A model generated the notes under the pieces. It ran no database searches. It saw only the letters and a program-made list of their open reading frames with translations, and was not told the DNA's origin. Position numbers and translations under genes: made by a program. DNA of 64,000 nucleotides. Origin: Pedosphaera parvula Ellin514 (GTDB lineage Bacteria; Verrucomicrobiota; Verrucomicrobiia; Limisphaerales; Pedosphaeraceae). Shown piece after piece: positions 36,930 through 46,198 of the stretch. The stretch's first letter is position 1. Every line of letters begins with the position of its first letter. The DNA lies in assembly GCF_000172555.1 (NCBI RefSeq), contig NZ_ABOX02000019.1, positions 52,442 through 116,441 of the forward strand. The letters run 5' to 3'.

Positions 36930-37111
36930 AGCTGTCGGCCTGCAGGGCTTTAATTTTGAGTAAGCATGCCTAAGGACGCTTTTCAAAAGAATTTTGTTAC
37001 CGCTCACACTTCTTAATCTCGACTCCGACAAGTCGGGCAGATAAAGTTGCTGTTGAACCAGGGGGCAATCAATTGCATTAAGGTTAATGGAAATGGTTCC
37101 TTCGATGTATT

Positions 37112-37615
37112 ATGGATGTACCTGATTGGAATGACGAAACGGAAATCTCTCGCGAAGGTGGACTCCCTGCCAAATTCTCCTATGCAGAAGAATTTGCAAA
37201 GCGGCAGCACCGGGGTCCATGGGTTTACGCTGTAGGTCTTGGACTTTTCCTTCTAACGATCGCTCCGGTCATTCTGGCCTATGTAAACCACGGAGCGCCT
37301 GCGATCCTATGGTTCGTTCCAGCCAGTGCCGGTTTAATTATTTTGCGGTTGTTTTTATCCTGGACCAAAGGCTCTCCCCATTGCCCGTGCTGCAAAAAGA
37401 ACATCAAGGTTTGTGTCGTTCGGCATTGTTATGGCTGTGGCGAAGATTTGGAAAATGGCCGTTGCGAACGCTGTGGCGTGGACTTAACCATCGGCAGTGC
37501 TTTCCGTTCTTCTGGAGACACTTCGGGAAACAAGCAGCCAATCACCTACTGTCCGGGTTGCGGTGTTTGGTTGAAAAGCAATTTTCATAGGCGCCGTAAA
37601 GCTTCTTTGCCCTAA
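37112..37615 (+). CDS. Membrane protein with zinc-ribbon cysteine pairs
   Basis: A 167-residue protein. Residues about 40-90 hold two membrane helices (WVYAVGLGLFLLTIAPVILAY and AILWFVPASAGLIILRLFL). After them come four pairs of CxxC-like cysteines: CPCCKKN, CYGCGEDL, CERCGVDL and CPGCGVW. The last three look like zinc-ribbon knuckles. The basic end (FHRRRKASLP) is compatible with the cytoplasm. Function is unknown. The ribosome-binding site is weak. Confidence 0.65.
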   Translation: MDVPDWNDETEISREGGLPAKFSYAEEFAKRQHRGPWVYAVGLGLFLLTIAPVILAYVNHGAPAILWFVPASAGLIILRLFLSWTKGSPHCPCCKKNIKVCVVRHCYGCGEDLENGRCERCGVDLTIGSAFRSSGDTSGNKQPITYCPGCGVWLKSNFHRRRKASLP

Positions 37616-37940
37616 AAAATCGCTTTTCTGTCATCACCCCTGTTTTTTCTCAGCTTGTAAATCCTTTCATGAGGAATGGTGTTGCTAAAGAATTCCCGAT
37701 GACACCGGCCTCCAAGGCTCAATTCATGGGGTCGGGAGATTTAAGGAAACCATGCGCAGTGGAAAGGCCTGAGAGACGTTGCTCAGCCAAAAAAACAGCA
37801 ATTAGAGATTTTTACACGAGTTATGGCTTGTCGTTTTGAGAAAAGGGGCAGTTTACAGTTACTTCTGCAGCAAGTAGATTTGCTAATGGCCGCCGATAAC
37901 ATGCTAGACGAAAAGCCTCTCTTATCTTAATTTTTCAAAT
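37616..37940 (+). promoter_or_regulatory. Gene-free leader before xseB-dxs
   Basis: A 325-base region without a credible gene. It contains inverted repeats TCCCGA (37694-37699) with TCGGGA (37732-37737), enclosing GCC/GGC, and CTGAG (37769-37773) with CTCAG (37782-37786) followed by AAAAAAA. The last 60 bases before xseB are AT-rich (CTTATCTTAATTTTTCAAAT). It probably holds the promoter of xseB and dxs. I compared it with the TPP riboswitch and saw no match. Confidence 0.4.
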
Positions 37941-38231
37941 ATGCCAAAGGCATTAAAGACCGCAGATGCGGCGAGTTTGGAAAATTTGCCCTTTGAAGAG
38001 GCGCTGAAAAAGCTTGAGTCCATCGTTGACGCGATGGAATCGGGCGACCTACCTTTGGAAGCATTGTTGTCTAAATTTGAAGAGGGCACACGTTTGGCAA
38101 AGGCGTGCCAGACAAAGTTGGCTGATGCAGAATTGAAAATTCAGAAACTGGAAAAGAGTTCCTCGGGTGAGACGACCCTCACCCCGCTTTCCAACGATTT
38201 ATCAGAAGAAGAGCAACCAAAATATGAGTAG
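37941..38231 (+). CDS. xseB: Exodeoxyribonuclease VII small subunit
   Basis: A 96-residue helical protein. The family core FEEALKKLESIVDAMESGDLPLEALLSKFEEG begins near residue 19 (seen in parts: LPFEEALKKLESIV, GDLPLEALLSKFEEG). Small subunits of exonuclease VII are about 60-90 residues and bind XseA. The C-terminal Ser/Thr-rich tail is an addition. Its stop overlaps the start of dxs by eight bases (ATGAGTAG), so dxs translation is probably coupled. Confidence 0.9.
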   Translation: MPKALKTADAASLENLPFEEALKKLESIVDAMESGDLPLEALLSKFEEGTRLAKACQTKLADAELKIQKLEKSSSGETTLTPLSNDLSEEEQPKYE

Positions 38232-40215
38232 ATACCTGGACATGATCGACGGCCCGGCGCACGTCAAAAAACTGACCCTCCCACAATTGCATCAACTGGC
38301 GGAAGAAATTCGCTATGAGCTGATCACCAAACTTTCCAAGAATGGTGGTCACTTGGGACCCAACCTGGGAGTTGTTGAACTGACAATGGCTTTGCACTAT
38401 GTGTTTACCACTCCCAAGGACAAATTTGTCTGGGATGTCAGCCATCAGATTTATGTCCACAAAATTCTTACCGGCCGTAAAGATCGCTTTCATACCATTC
38501 GCACCACCGATGGTCTCAATGGCTTTGCGTTGCGGACGGAGAGTGAGCACGATTGCTATGGTGCGGGTCACGCGGGCACTGCGCTCTCGGCCGCGCTGGG
38601 AATGTGCGCCGCTCGCGATCAACGCGGGACTGATGAACAGATAATTTCCATCTTCGGCGATGCCGCACTGACCAACGGCATTTCTTTTGAAGGTCTGAAC
38701 AACATTTCCACCACGACCAAGAAGTTCATCGGCATCCTCAACGACAATGAGTGGAGCATTGCCAAGAACGTGGGTGCCATTGCCAGCTACCTCAACAAGC
38801 TGATCACCAATCCGCGATACAACCGGTTGCAGAAGGATTTTGAGCGCTGGTTGCGCCGTATGCCCAAAGGCGATCTTGCGATTAAACTTGGTCATAAGGC
38901 CGAAGAAGCGTTCAAGGGAGCTGTCAATGACATTACCCTCCAGCAGAATCCCGCCAGCACCGAATCCGATGGGCGTGGCGGCTTTGGCAGCAGCCTGATC
39001 TTCGAAGAAATGGGCTTGCGTTACCTGGGACCGATCGATGGTCATGATCTGCCATTGCTCATCAACTGCCTGGAGTTTGCAAAGACCTGCGATCATCCCG
39101 TCGTTCTCCATGTCTTGACCAAAAAAGGGAAGGGCTATGATGTCGCCATTCAACAACCTGAAAAGTTTCACGGCACCGGACCATACGACGTTCAAACGGG
39201 TGCGTCTCCCGCAGCCAAGCCTGGAGTTGCTCCCGCCTGGCAGGATGTGTTTGGCCAAACCATGGTCAAACTTTGTCAGAACAACAACAATATCGTAGGC
39301 ATCACAGCGGCCATGCCGAGCGGAACAGGATTGAAGTTCCTGGAGAAGGCCATGCCGCAAAAGTATTACGACGTTGGCATTGCTGAAGAGCATGCTGTTC
39401 TGTTTGCCGCGGGTATGGCCACGATGGGATTCCATCCTGTGTGCGCCATCTATTCCACTTTCCTCCAACGCTCTTATGACATCATCATTCATGATGTGGC
39501 TTTGCAGGATCTGCCCGTTATTTTCTGCATGGATCGCGCCGGTCTTTCTCCTCAGGACGGTCCGACCCACCATGGTCTGTTTGATATTTCTTATCTCCGT
39601 TGCGTGCCCAACATCATTGCCATGGCGCCCAAGGATGAAGATGAACTGGTGGATATGATGTTTACTGCCACGCATCAAAACCATCCTACCTTCATTCGTT
39701 ATCCTCGTGGTGCGGGTGAAGGTGTGCCCATCAAGGATCAGCCCAGGATGTTGGAGATTGGCAAAGCCGAAGTCATCCAGAATTTCTTTAACACTGGCGG
39801 ACGCAAGGTCGCCCTGTTTGGTCTCGGTAATATGATGAGTGTCGCGCGCAAGGCGGCGATGGAACTGACGGCTGAAGGTTTTGACGTAGCCATTGTCAAT
39901 CCACGGTTTACCAAACCGATTGATGCCGGTACCACGGAATTCTACGGTCGCGCTGCCGATTTGGTGGTCACGCTGGAAGATCACGTACTGCCTGGCGGTT
40001 ACGGCAGCAGCGTCCTTGAGCTCTTCAGTGAAAAGCAAATCCAGACACCGGTAGTGCGGATTGGCTGGCCTGATAAGTTTATTGAACATGCCTCCTCGGT
40101 GGAATACCTCCGTGAAAAGCATGGTCTCACCGTTCCAAGCACTGTCGCCCAGGTCAAAGCTCATTTCGCCACGGCGGTGGAGGTTTCGGCGACCAAGTTC
40201 CCGGTCGTCGCCTGA
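38224..40215 (+). CDS. dxs: 1-deoxy-D-xylulose-5-phosphate synthase
   Basis: A 663-residue thiamine-diphosphate enzyme that joins pyruvate and glyceraldehyde-3-phosphate in the first step of the MEP isoprenoid route. It shows GHLGPNLGVVELTMALH, HAGTALSAALGMCAAR, the ThDP-binding GDAALTNGISFEGLNN, GKGYDVA and the pyrimidine-domain IAEEHAVLFAAGMA. The sequence GDAALTNG replaces the usual GDGALTGG, and there are other deviations, so it belongs to a divergent Dxs class, not the Escherichia coli type. A GLGNMMSV-containing C-terminal domain completes the transketolase plan. The ATG lies inside the end of xseB. Confidence 0.93.
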   Translation: MSRYLDMIDGPAHVKKLTLPQLHQLAEEIRYELITKLSKNGGHLGPNLGVVELTMALHYVFTTPKDKFVWDVSHQIYVHKILTGRKDRFHTIRTTDGLNGFALRTESEHDCYGAGHAGTALSAALGMCAARDQRGTDEQIISIFGDAALTNGISFEGLNNISTTTKKFIGILNDNEWSIAKNVGAIASYLNKLITNPRYNRLQKDFERWLRRMPKGDLAIKLGHKAEEAFKGAVNDITLQQNPASTESDGRGGFGSSLIFEEMGLRYLGPIDGHDLPLLINCLEFAKTCDHPVVLHVLTKKGKGYDVAIQQPEKFHGTGPYDVQTGASPAAKPGVAPAWQDVFGQTMVKLCQNNNNIVGITAAMPSGTGLKFLEKAMPQKYYDVGIAEEHAVLFAAGMATMGFHPVCAIYSTFLQRSYDIIIHDVALQDLPVIFCMDRAGLSPQDGPTHHGLFDISYLRCVPNIIAMAPKDEDELVDMMFTATHQNHPTFIRYPRGAGEGVPIKDQPRMLEIGKAEVIQNFFNTGGRKVALFGLGNMMSVARKAAMELTAEGFDVAIVNPRFTKPIDAGTTEFYGRAADLVVTLEDHVLPGGYGSSVLELFSEKQIQTPVVRIGWPDKFIEHASSVEYLREKHGLTVPSTVAQVKAHFATAVEVSATKFPVVA

Positions 40216-40247
40216 TGACATTTCAAATCCCATAACTCAACAGCAAC

Positions 40248-41609
40248 ATGCCCTATAAAGACATTACGCCGCCTGCAGGCGGCAAGATCTCGATTCAGAA
40301 CGGGAAGCTCAATGTTCCCGAAAATCCAATCATCCCTTTCATTCGCGGCGACGGCACAGGTCCCGACATTTGGGCTGCCAGCCAGCGCGTGTTTGATGCG
40401 GCGGTGCAAAAAGCCTATGGCGGCAAGCGCAAGGTTTCATGGTTCGAAGTCTTCGCCGGCGAAGCTTCCAAAAATAAGTTTGATAATTGGTTGCCGGATG
40501 ACACCGTGGATGCTTTCAAGGAATTCCTGGTCGGTATCAAAGGTCCGCTTACCACTCCGGTTGGCGGCGGAATCCGTTCGCTGAATGTCGCACTGCGGCA
40601 GATGCTGGACCTTTATGTTTGCCTGCGTCCGGTTCAATACTTTACTGGTGTGCCTTCCCCGGTGAAGCATCCGGAAAAAGTGGAGATGGTAATCTTCCGT
40701 GAAAACACTGAGGACATCTACGCCGGCATTGAGTACGCTGGCGGCACGCCGGAAGCCCAAAAAGTTCTCGAATTTCTTGCCCAAAATTTTCCAAAAGATT
40801 TTGCCAAGATTCGTTTCGGGACCAAGCAAGCCATTGCTGATTACATGAAGCTTGCATCACCTGACCACGATGCCTCGCACATTCCCGTGCAGGTGGGATT
40901 GGGCATCAAGCCGGTCTCGAATGTCGGCACGATCCGGTTGATCAAATCGGCCATCGAATATGCCATCCGCGAGAAGCGCAAGAGCGTTACGATTGTTCAC
41001 AAGGGTAACATCATGAAGTTTACTGAGGGTGCCTTCCGCGATTGGGGTTACTCCGCAGCGGAACGTATTTTCGGCGACAAGGTTTACACCTGGGCCAAGT
41101 GGGAGAAAACCAAGAAGGAAAAAGGTGAAGCGGCTGCCAATGAAGAGCAGAAGGCTGCCCTCAAGGGCGGTGCCATTCTCATCAAGGATGCGATTGCTGA
41201 CATTGCCCTGCAACAGGTGCTGACCCGGCCGGAAGACTTCGATGTCATCGCCACGCTCAATTTGAACGGCGATTATCTATCCGACGCCCTGGCGGCTCAA
41301 GTGGGTGGCATCGGTATCGCTCCCGGTGGAAATATTAATTTCGTCACCGGTCACGCCATCTTTGAAGCCACGCACGGTACGGCTCCAAAGTATGCGAACC
41401 AGGACAAGGTCAATCCGGGTAGCGTCGTTCTCAGCGGTGAAATGATGTTCCGCTATCTCGGCTGGACAGAAGTTGCCGACCTGATCATCAAGGGCCTCAA
41501 TGGCGCGATTGGATCGAAGCGCGTCACGTATGACTTTGCGCGCATGATGGAAGGCGCCACCGAAATCAAGTGTTCCGAATTCGGTGAGAACATGATCGCT
41601 CATATGTAA
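40248..41609 (+). CDS. icd: NADP-dependent isocitrate dehydrogenase
   Basis: A 453-residue enzyme of the TCA cycle, Escherichia coli Icd type. The substrate and phosphorylation site [17 protein letters not shown] (about 103-119) matches E. coli, including the Ser that IDH kinase phosphorylates there. Other marks are [50 protein letters not shown] and [21 protein letters not shown]. An insertion of about 25 charged residues ([15 protein letters not shown]) makes it longer than the 416-residue E. coli enzyme. It is 32 bases after dxs and has its own terminator. No aceK was seen. Confidence 0.96.
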   Translation: MPYKDITPPAGGKISIQNGKLNVPENPIIPFIRGDGTGPDIWAASQRVFDAAVQKAYGGKRKVSWFEVFAGEASKNKFDNWLPDDTVDAFKEFLVGIKGPLTTPVGGGIRSLNVALRQMLDLYVCLRPVQYFTGVPSPVKHPEKVEMVIFRENTEDIYAGIEYAGGTPEAQKVLEFLAQNFPKDFAKIRFGTKQAIADYMKLASPDHDASHIPVQVGLGIKPVSNVGTIRLIKSAIEYAIREKRKSVTIVHKGNIMKFTEGAFRDWGYSAAERIFGDKVYTWAKWEKTKKEKGEAAANEEQKAALKGGAILIKDAIADIALQQVLTRPEDFDVIATLNLNGDYLSDALAAQVGGIGIAPGGNINFVTGHAIFEATHGTAPKYANQDKVNPGSVVLSGEMMFRYLGWTEVADLIIKGLNGAIGSKRVTYDFARMMEGATEIKCSEFGENMIAHM

Positions 41610-41642
41610 CTTGAGTGCGATTATCGCACTGGGAGTGATTTA

Positions 41643-41678
41643 AACCCACGGTCGCAAGGCCGTGGGTTGCTTATTTTT
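41643..41678 (+). terminator. Rho-independent terminator of icd
   Basis: Stem AACCCACGG (41643-41651) with CCGTGGGTT (41660-41668), then GCTTATTTTT. A second hairpin, AGTGCGA/TCGCACT, lies just before it (41614-41630). Both lie between icd and the DUF885 gene. Confidence 0.85.
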
Positions 41679-41697
41679 AGAGTTTGAGGTAAGACAT

Positions 41698-43539
41698 GTG
41701 TCCATGCATCGGGTTTTACTCTCCATCATTGCGCTAGTGCTTGGTTGTTCCTCGCTCAAGGCTCAAACAAATACTTCTTATTCGGAGCTCTGCCAAAGTC
41801 TTATCGAGAATAAGTCCCACAAGGCAGACACAGAACGAATCCAGGAACTTTACCAGATTCATTGGGAGTACCTGATGCATGAGTATCCCGAGTGGGCGAC
41901 TTACGTGGGTTATCCCGGCCAAAATGACCGCTGGACTGATAATTCACTGAAAGCCATTGAACACCGAAAGAAACTGCTTCAAATTCCGCTTAAGGCTCTT
42001 CAATCCATCGACCGCACGAAACTGGACCAGGCGAATCAACTCAATTATGACCTTTTAAAAGAGCGAATTAAACATGAGATCGAAGGAACCCGGTTCAAAG
42101 GCGAATATCTTGCCATTAATCAACTGGGAGGGGTGCAGCAGGATGTGCCTCAATTGCTGGAAGTCATGCCGCGCAAGACGGTGAAGGACTATGAGAATAT
42201 TCTGACACGGCTCAAGGGGGTGCCAACAGTTGTAAATCAAACCATGGTTCTGCTCAAAAAAGGATTGGAAAGCAAAATTACCGAGCCTCGAATCACCTTG
42301 CGCGATGTGCCGGACCAAATCCAAAGTCAGATGGTGGCAGAACCTCTGAAAAATCCCATTCTCCTGGCTTTCACCAGTTTTCCTGCCGATGTGCCAAAGG
42401 CTGATCAGGATCGTTTGCTGGCCGAGGCTGGCATGATGCTCACCAATCAGATTATTCCTGCCTTCGCCGAGCTCAAAAAATTCATGGTGGATAGTTATAT
42501 TCCCGGGGCACGCGAAACTGTTGGTCTAAGCGATCTGCCTGATGGCAGCGCGTGGTATCAAATGAATATCCGCAACATCACCACCACGTCACTTACTCCC
42601 GAGCAAATCCACCAGATAGGGTTATCCGAAGTGAAGCGAATTCACAAAGAGATGGAAACGGTGATGAAGGAAAGCGGATTCAAAGGCGGTCTGGATGAAT
42701 TCTTTGTTTATTTGCGAACAGACCCAAAATTTTACTTCGACGATGCTGAAAGTCTTTTGAGTGCCTATCGGGATATTGCCAAACGCGCCGACCCGGAACT
42801 CTGCAAGATCATTGGCAAGTTGCCACGTCTTACCTATGGAGTGACGCCTGTCCCCAGCTACTCCGAGAAGTCGCAGACGACAGCTTACTATCAACCAGGT
42901 TCTCCCAAGGCACATCGACCCGGCTATTTTTATGCCAATACCTATGACCTGAAGACACGCCCAAAATGGGAAATGGAACCGCTTTCCTTGCATGAATCCG
43001 TTCCCGGCCATCACATCCAACTGGCGTTGGCACAGGAAATGGAGAACGTGCCAGAGTTGCGGAAGGAAGAGAGTTACACAGCCTTTGTTGAGGGTTGGGG
43101 ACTTTATGCCGAAAGTCTTGGTGGAGAAATGGGATTTTACAAGGACCCGTATGCGAAGTTCGGCCGCCTGACTTACGAAATGTGGCGTGCCATTCGTTTG
43201 GTGGTCGACACGGGAATGCACGCGAAGGGCTGGAGCCGTCAGCAGGCCATTGATTACTTCAAAGCCAATGCGAGCAAGAACGAGCATGACATCACGGTGG
43301 AAGTAGATCGATATATCGTCTGGCCCGGACAAGCTCTTGCTTACAAAATCGGTGAACTCAAGATAAAGGAGCTTCGTGCCTATTCCAAAAAGGAACTGGG
43401 TGATAAATTCGATATCCGTAGCTTCCACGACGAAGTGCTAGACAATGGCGCTCTACCGCTGAATGTCCTTGAGAAGCATATCAAGGAGTGGGTGGCCACG
43501 CAAAAAGTAGAAGGGAAGTCGGTAGCCTCCGGAAAGTAA
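41698..43539 (+). CDS. DUF885 family exported protein, peptidase-like
   Basis: About 613 residues. The start GTG at 41698 sits seven bases after GAGGT; ATG at 41704 is equally possible. A signal peptide (HRVLLSIIALVLGCSSLKAQ) is followed by the helical DUF885 fold, ending with the conserved HESVPGHHIQLALAQE (about 439-454), which carries the HExxPGHH zinc-site pattern, and ending EGWGLYAESLG. The family looks like M32/M3-like metallopeptidases, and activity is assumed, not shown. The LGC in the signal may also be read as a lipobox. It converges with gluQ, with only four bases between the stops. Confidence 0.85.
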   Translation: MSMHRVLLSIIALVLGCSSLKAQTNTSYSELCQSLIENKSHKADTERIQELYQIHWEYLMHEYPEWATYVGYPGQNDRWTDNSLKAIEHRKKLLQIPLKALQSIDRTKLDQANQLNYDLLKERIKHEIEGTRFKGEYLAINQLGGVQQDVPQLLEVMPRKTVKDYENILTRLKGVPTVVNQTMVLLKKGLESKITEPRITLRDVPDQIQSQMVAEPLKNPILLAFTSFPADVPKADQDRLLAEAGMMLTNQIIPAFAELKKFMVDSYIPGARETVGLSDLPDGSAWYQMNIRNITTTSLTPEQIHQIGLSEVKRIHKEMETVMKESGFKGGLDEFFVYLRTDPKFYFDDAESLLSAYRDIAKRADPELCKIIGKLPRLTYGVTPVPSYSEKSQTTAYYQPGSPKAHRPGYFYANTYDLKTRPKWEMEPLSLHESVPGHHIQLALAQEMENVPELRKEESYTAFVEGWGLYAESLGGEMGFYKDPYAKFGRLTYEMWRAIRLVVDTGMHAKGWSRQQAIDYFKANASKNEHDITVEVDRYIVWPGQALAYKIGELKIKELRAYSKKELGDKFDIRSFHDEVLDNGALPLNVLEKHIKEWVATQKVEGKSVASGK

Positions 43540-43543
43540 ACTC

Positions 43544-44398
43544 TTACCAGTTCGCACGTATCTGTTCTGGCTTTAGTCCCCGGGCGCGCAACGCCCTCAG
43601 GCTAAGCGCATCGTTACGTTTCGCCAGGCGCACGCCTTTTTCATCGGTCAGCAACGGGCAATGATAAAAGGCTGGCGGTTGAAAACCCAGGGCCCGATAG
43701 AGGAGTAATTGGCGGGCTGTCGAGGAAAGCAAATCCGCACCGCGCACGACTTCGGTTATCTGCATGGCGGCATCATCCGCCACGACGGCGAGTTGATAAG
43801 CCGGTACATCGTCATTGCGCCAAACCACAAAATCACCAAAGTCTTCTCCTGCCACAAATTTCTGTGAACCAAAACATCCGTCTGTAAACGAAATGATTTC
43901 GCCAACCGGAACACGAAACCTCCAATGTACACCCGCAGGCGTAACAACCTCATCGGTCTTTGCTCCTGCCGTGGGGCGGCAAGTCCCGGGATAAACCGGC
44001 TCGTCTTCACCTTGATGGGGTGCATGAAGCGCCTGCTGGATATCCTTGCGCGAACATTTGCAGGGATAAATGAAGCCTCCAGCGAGCAGCTTTCGCCATG
44101 CCTCAAGATAGACGGATTTTCTTTCGCCCTGATTATATGGCCCGAAAGGTCCACCGGCGTCTGGGCCTTCCTGCCACCGCAAACCAAACCAGTGCATGTC
44201 CTCCAACATCGCGGCGACAAACTCTGGTTTTGAACGGCCTGGGTCCAGGTCTTCATTTCGCAGAACAAGAGTTCCGCCCTGAGCTTCAGCCCGCTCCTGC
44301 GCTGTCCAAAAAGTTCGCGCATGGCCGAGATGCAAATAGCCCGTTGGAGATGGTGCCAGGCGTCCGCGATAATTGGTTTTGTTGTCTTCAGGGCTCAC
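43544..44398 (-). CDS. gluQ: Glutamyl-Q tRNA(Asp) synthetase
   Basis: A 284-residue enzyme related to the catalytic half of glutamyl-tRNA synthetase. It glutamylates queuosine at position 34 of tRNA(Asp). It has the HIGH-type motif in APSPTGYLHLGHARTFW, the Glu site NEDLDPGRSK, the zinc ligands in YPCKCSRKDI and YPGTC, and the KMSKS equivalent VRLAKRNDALSL. No anticodon-binding domain is present, which separates it from gltX (48823-50169). It is the last gene of a minus-strand operon of four. Confidence 0.93.
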   Translation of the reverse strand: MSPEDNKTNYRGRLAPSPTGYLHLGHARTFWTAQERAEAQGGTLVLRNEDLDPGRSKPEFVAAMLEDMHWFGLRWQEGPDAGGPFGPYNQGERKSVYLEAWRKLLAGGFIYPCKCSRKDIQQALHAPHQGEDEPVYPGTCRPTAGAKTDEVVTPAGVHWRFRVPVGEIISFTDGCFGSQKFVAGEDFGDFVVWRNDDVPAYQLAVVADDAAMQITEVVRGADLLSSTARQLLLYRALGFQPPAFYHCPLLTDEKGVRLAKRNDALSLRALRARGLKPEQIRANW

Positions 44399-44424
44399 AA
44401 TGAAGAGTCTAAAAAGGGTTCTCT

Positions 44425-45273
44425 TTAAAAGGCTTCATCGGGATAGGCTGCCAGCCAGTCGTTTAGACCGGGCAGGGGAAAGCTGAGCAAGGCCTGGGCT
44501 TTTGCGCAGTTCAATGACGCATCAGGTGCACGAGGCGCGCCCTGATAATCCCGGAGGGAGCCTGGTTGGATTTTCGGATGAAGATGGGGCCAACGAGCAG
44601 CCATAACTTCGCCGATCTGCCAGCGGGACATCCGTTCGCTGCCGGCGATGTGATATAATCCCGGTTTCTGCGCGGAGACTAATTCCCACACCGCGCGTGC
44701 TGTGATTATCGCGGGGATTGGTGAGCGCAACTCGTCGGTAAACAAATTCAATGTTTTGCCTGCCTGCCATGCGCGTCGCATTTCTTCGTTAAATCCGCGG
44801 TCGCCAGTGGGAGAGGTGCCGCCGTTCAATGAAGTGCGTATGACGGTGTGATTGGGATTTCCGAGCACAAATTCCTCGGCGGCAACCTTGGTTTCGGCAT
44901 AAACGCTGAGTGGATTTACGGCGGCAGCCTCATCGTAATTGCCTGCACGACCGTCAAAAACCAAATCCGTGGAGAAGAATAGGAACGGGATATTCTCAGC
45001 CAATCCAGCCAGGTGCTTCGTAACCTCGATGTTGACTTTCCGTGCGAGTAAGGGATTCGCCTGGCAGGCTGGGCTCTTGCTCAGTGCGGCACAGTGAATG
45101 ACGAGTTGCGGCTTTTGCTCCGTGAAGGCCCTTTTTACAGCCTCAAATTCGCATAGATCAAAGTCAGGCCGGGTAATTCCGCGAGCATCCCACCCTTTGG
45201 CGTACAGGGCCGAAGTGCGAAGGATATAGTTTCCAATCAAACCATTCGCACCGGTGATCCATGCCAATGCCAT
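44425..45273 (-). CDS. NAD(P)-dependent reductase, RmlD-like SDR
   Basis: A 282-residue extended SDR protein. It has the Rossmann start WITGANGLIGNYILRT, the VIHCAALSKSPACQ region, STDLVFDGRAGNYDE and the Tyr-x3-Lys pair in SVYAETKVAAEEF. The pattern is that of dTDP-4-dehydrorhamnose reductase-like proteins (RmlD), but no other rhamnose gene is near, so the substrate is uncertain. The gene lies 26 bases before gluQ and 22 bases after the CN-hydrolase gene in one operon. Confidence 0.85.
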   Translation of the reverse strand: MALAWITGANGLIGNYILRTSALYAKGWDARGITRPDFDLCEFEAVKRAFTEQKPQLVIHCAALSKSPACQANPLLARKVNIEVTKHLAGLAENIPFLFFSTDLVFDGRAGNYDEAAAVNPLSVYAETKVAAEEFVLGNPNHTVIRTSLNGGTSPTGDRGFNEEMRRAWQAGKTLNLFTDELRSPIPAIITARAVWELVSAQKPGLYHIAGSERMSRWQIGEVMAARWPHLHPKIQPGSLRDYQGAPRAPDASLNCAKAQALLSFPLPGLNDWLAAYPDEAF

Positions 45274-45295
45274 GTCGGGGAGGACTGAAGCTAAA

Positions 45296-46192
45296 TCAGT
45301 CGAGCAGCCGTTTGGTCAAGCCATCGTAGGCATCGATTCGACGGTCGCGCAGGAATGGCCAATGCGTCCGGGTGACATCCACCTTGCTGAGATCGACAGG
45401 CACAGTGAGAATTTCTTCCTTATCGACGCTGGCCTTGGAAATGATTTGGCCGGAAGTTCCGGCAACAAAGCTTTGCCCCCAGAATTCCAAGCCATCGCCG
45501 CCGATCGGTTGTTCCAAACCAATACGGTTCGCCACGGCTACATAGCAACCATTGGCCACGGCATGACTGCGTTGGATCAGTTCCCAGGCCCCGTGCTGGT
45601 TCGTGCCGTATTCGGTTTTTTCCTTGGGATGCCAACCGATGGCCGTTGGATAAAATAGAATTTCCGCGCCCTGCATGGCGGTGAGACGAGCTCCTTCAGG
45701 GTACCACTGATCCCAACAAATCAATACACCGATTTTTCCGAATTTGGTCTGCCAGGCTTTGAAGCCCAAATCACCCGGGGTGAAATAAAACTTTTCATAG
45801 AAGAGCGGATCATCCGGAATATGCATCTTGCGGTAGATGCCAAGGAGGGAACCATCTGCATCGATGATGGCGGCGGTGTTGTGGTACACGCCGGATGCAC
45901 GCCTTTCAAAAAGCGAAGCCACGATTACAACACCGTGCTTTTTGGCTATTTTTTGGAACGCTTGAGTGCTGGGGCCAGGAATCGGTTCGGCGAGCTTGAA
46001 ATATTCGTGATCCTCACTCTGGCAAAAATATTGTGAGCGAAATAACTCCTGGGTGCAGATAATTTGCGCACCTTGTTTGGCCGCTTTTTCGGTGAAGGCC
46101 AAAGTCTTTTTGAGGTTCTCCGAAGGGTTCGAAGAACAGGCTGTCTGGATCAGGCCAAGATTTACAACCGATGATGACAACTTACTTTTCAT
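45296..46192 (-). CDS. Carbon-nitrogen hydrolase, N-carbamoylputrescine amidase-like
   Basis: A 298-residue nitrilase-superfamily enzyme. The catalytic Glu is in QIICTQELFRSQYF, the Lys in IYRKMHIPDDP and the Cys in VLICWDQWYPEGARL. ICWDQWYPE is the pattern of N-carbamoylputrescine amidases (AguB), which release putrescine, CO2 and ammonia. FYEKFYFTPGD fits the same group. Agmatine deiminase is encoded at 24512-25573, so both enzymes of the route are present but unlinked. Other amidase substrates are possible. It is six bases downstream of the kinase gene. Confidence 0.88.
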   Translation of the reverse strand: MKSKLSSSVVNLGLIQTACSSNPSENLKKTLAFTEKAAKQGAQIICTQELFRSQYFCQSEDHEYFKLAEPIPGPSTQAFQKIAKKHGVVIVASLFERRASGVYHNTAAIIDADGSLLGIYRKMHIPDDPLFYEKFYFTPGDLGFKAWQTKFGKIGVLICWDQWYPEGARLTAMQGAEILFYPTAIGWHPKEKTEYGTNQHGAWELIQRSHAVANGCYVAVANRIGLEQPIGGDGLEFWGQSFVAGTSGQIISKASVDKEEILTVPVDLSKVDVTRTHWPFLRDRRIDAYDGLTKRLLD

Positions 46193-46198
46193 GCTGCT

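Noticed and set aside
37616..37940. TPP riboswitch before dxs
   Set aside because: CTGAGA-like bases occur but the remaining conserved TPP core does not follow.
38179..40233. A 684-codon open frame on the minus strand opposite dxs
   Set aside because: It lies exactly opposite a clear dxs gene and has no recognisable domain; the frame is a shadow of codon use.
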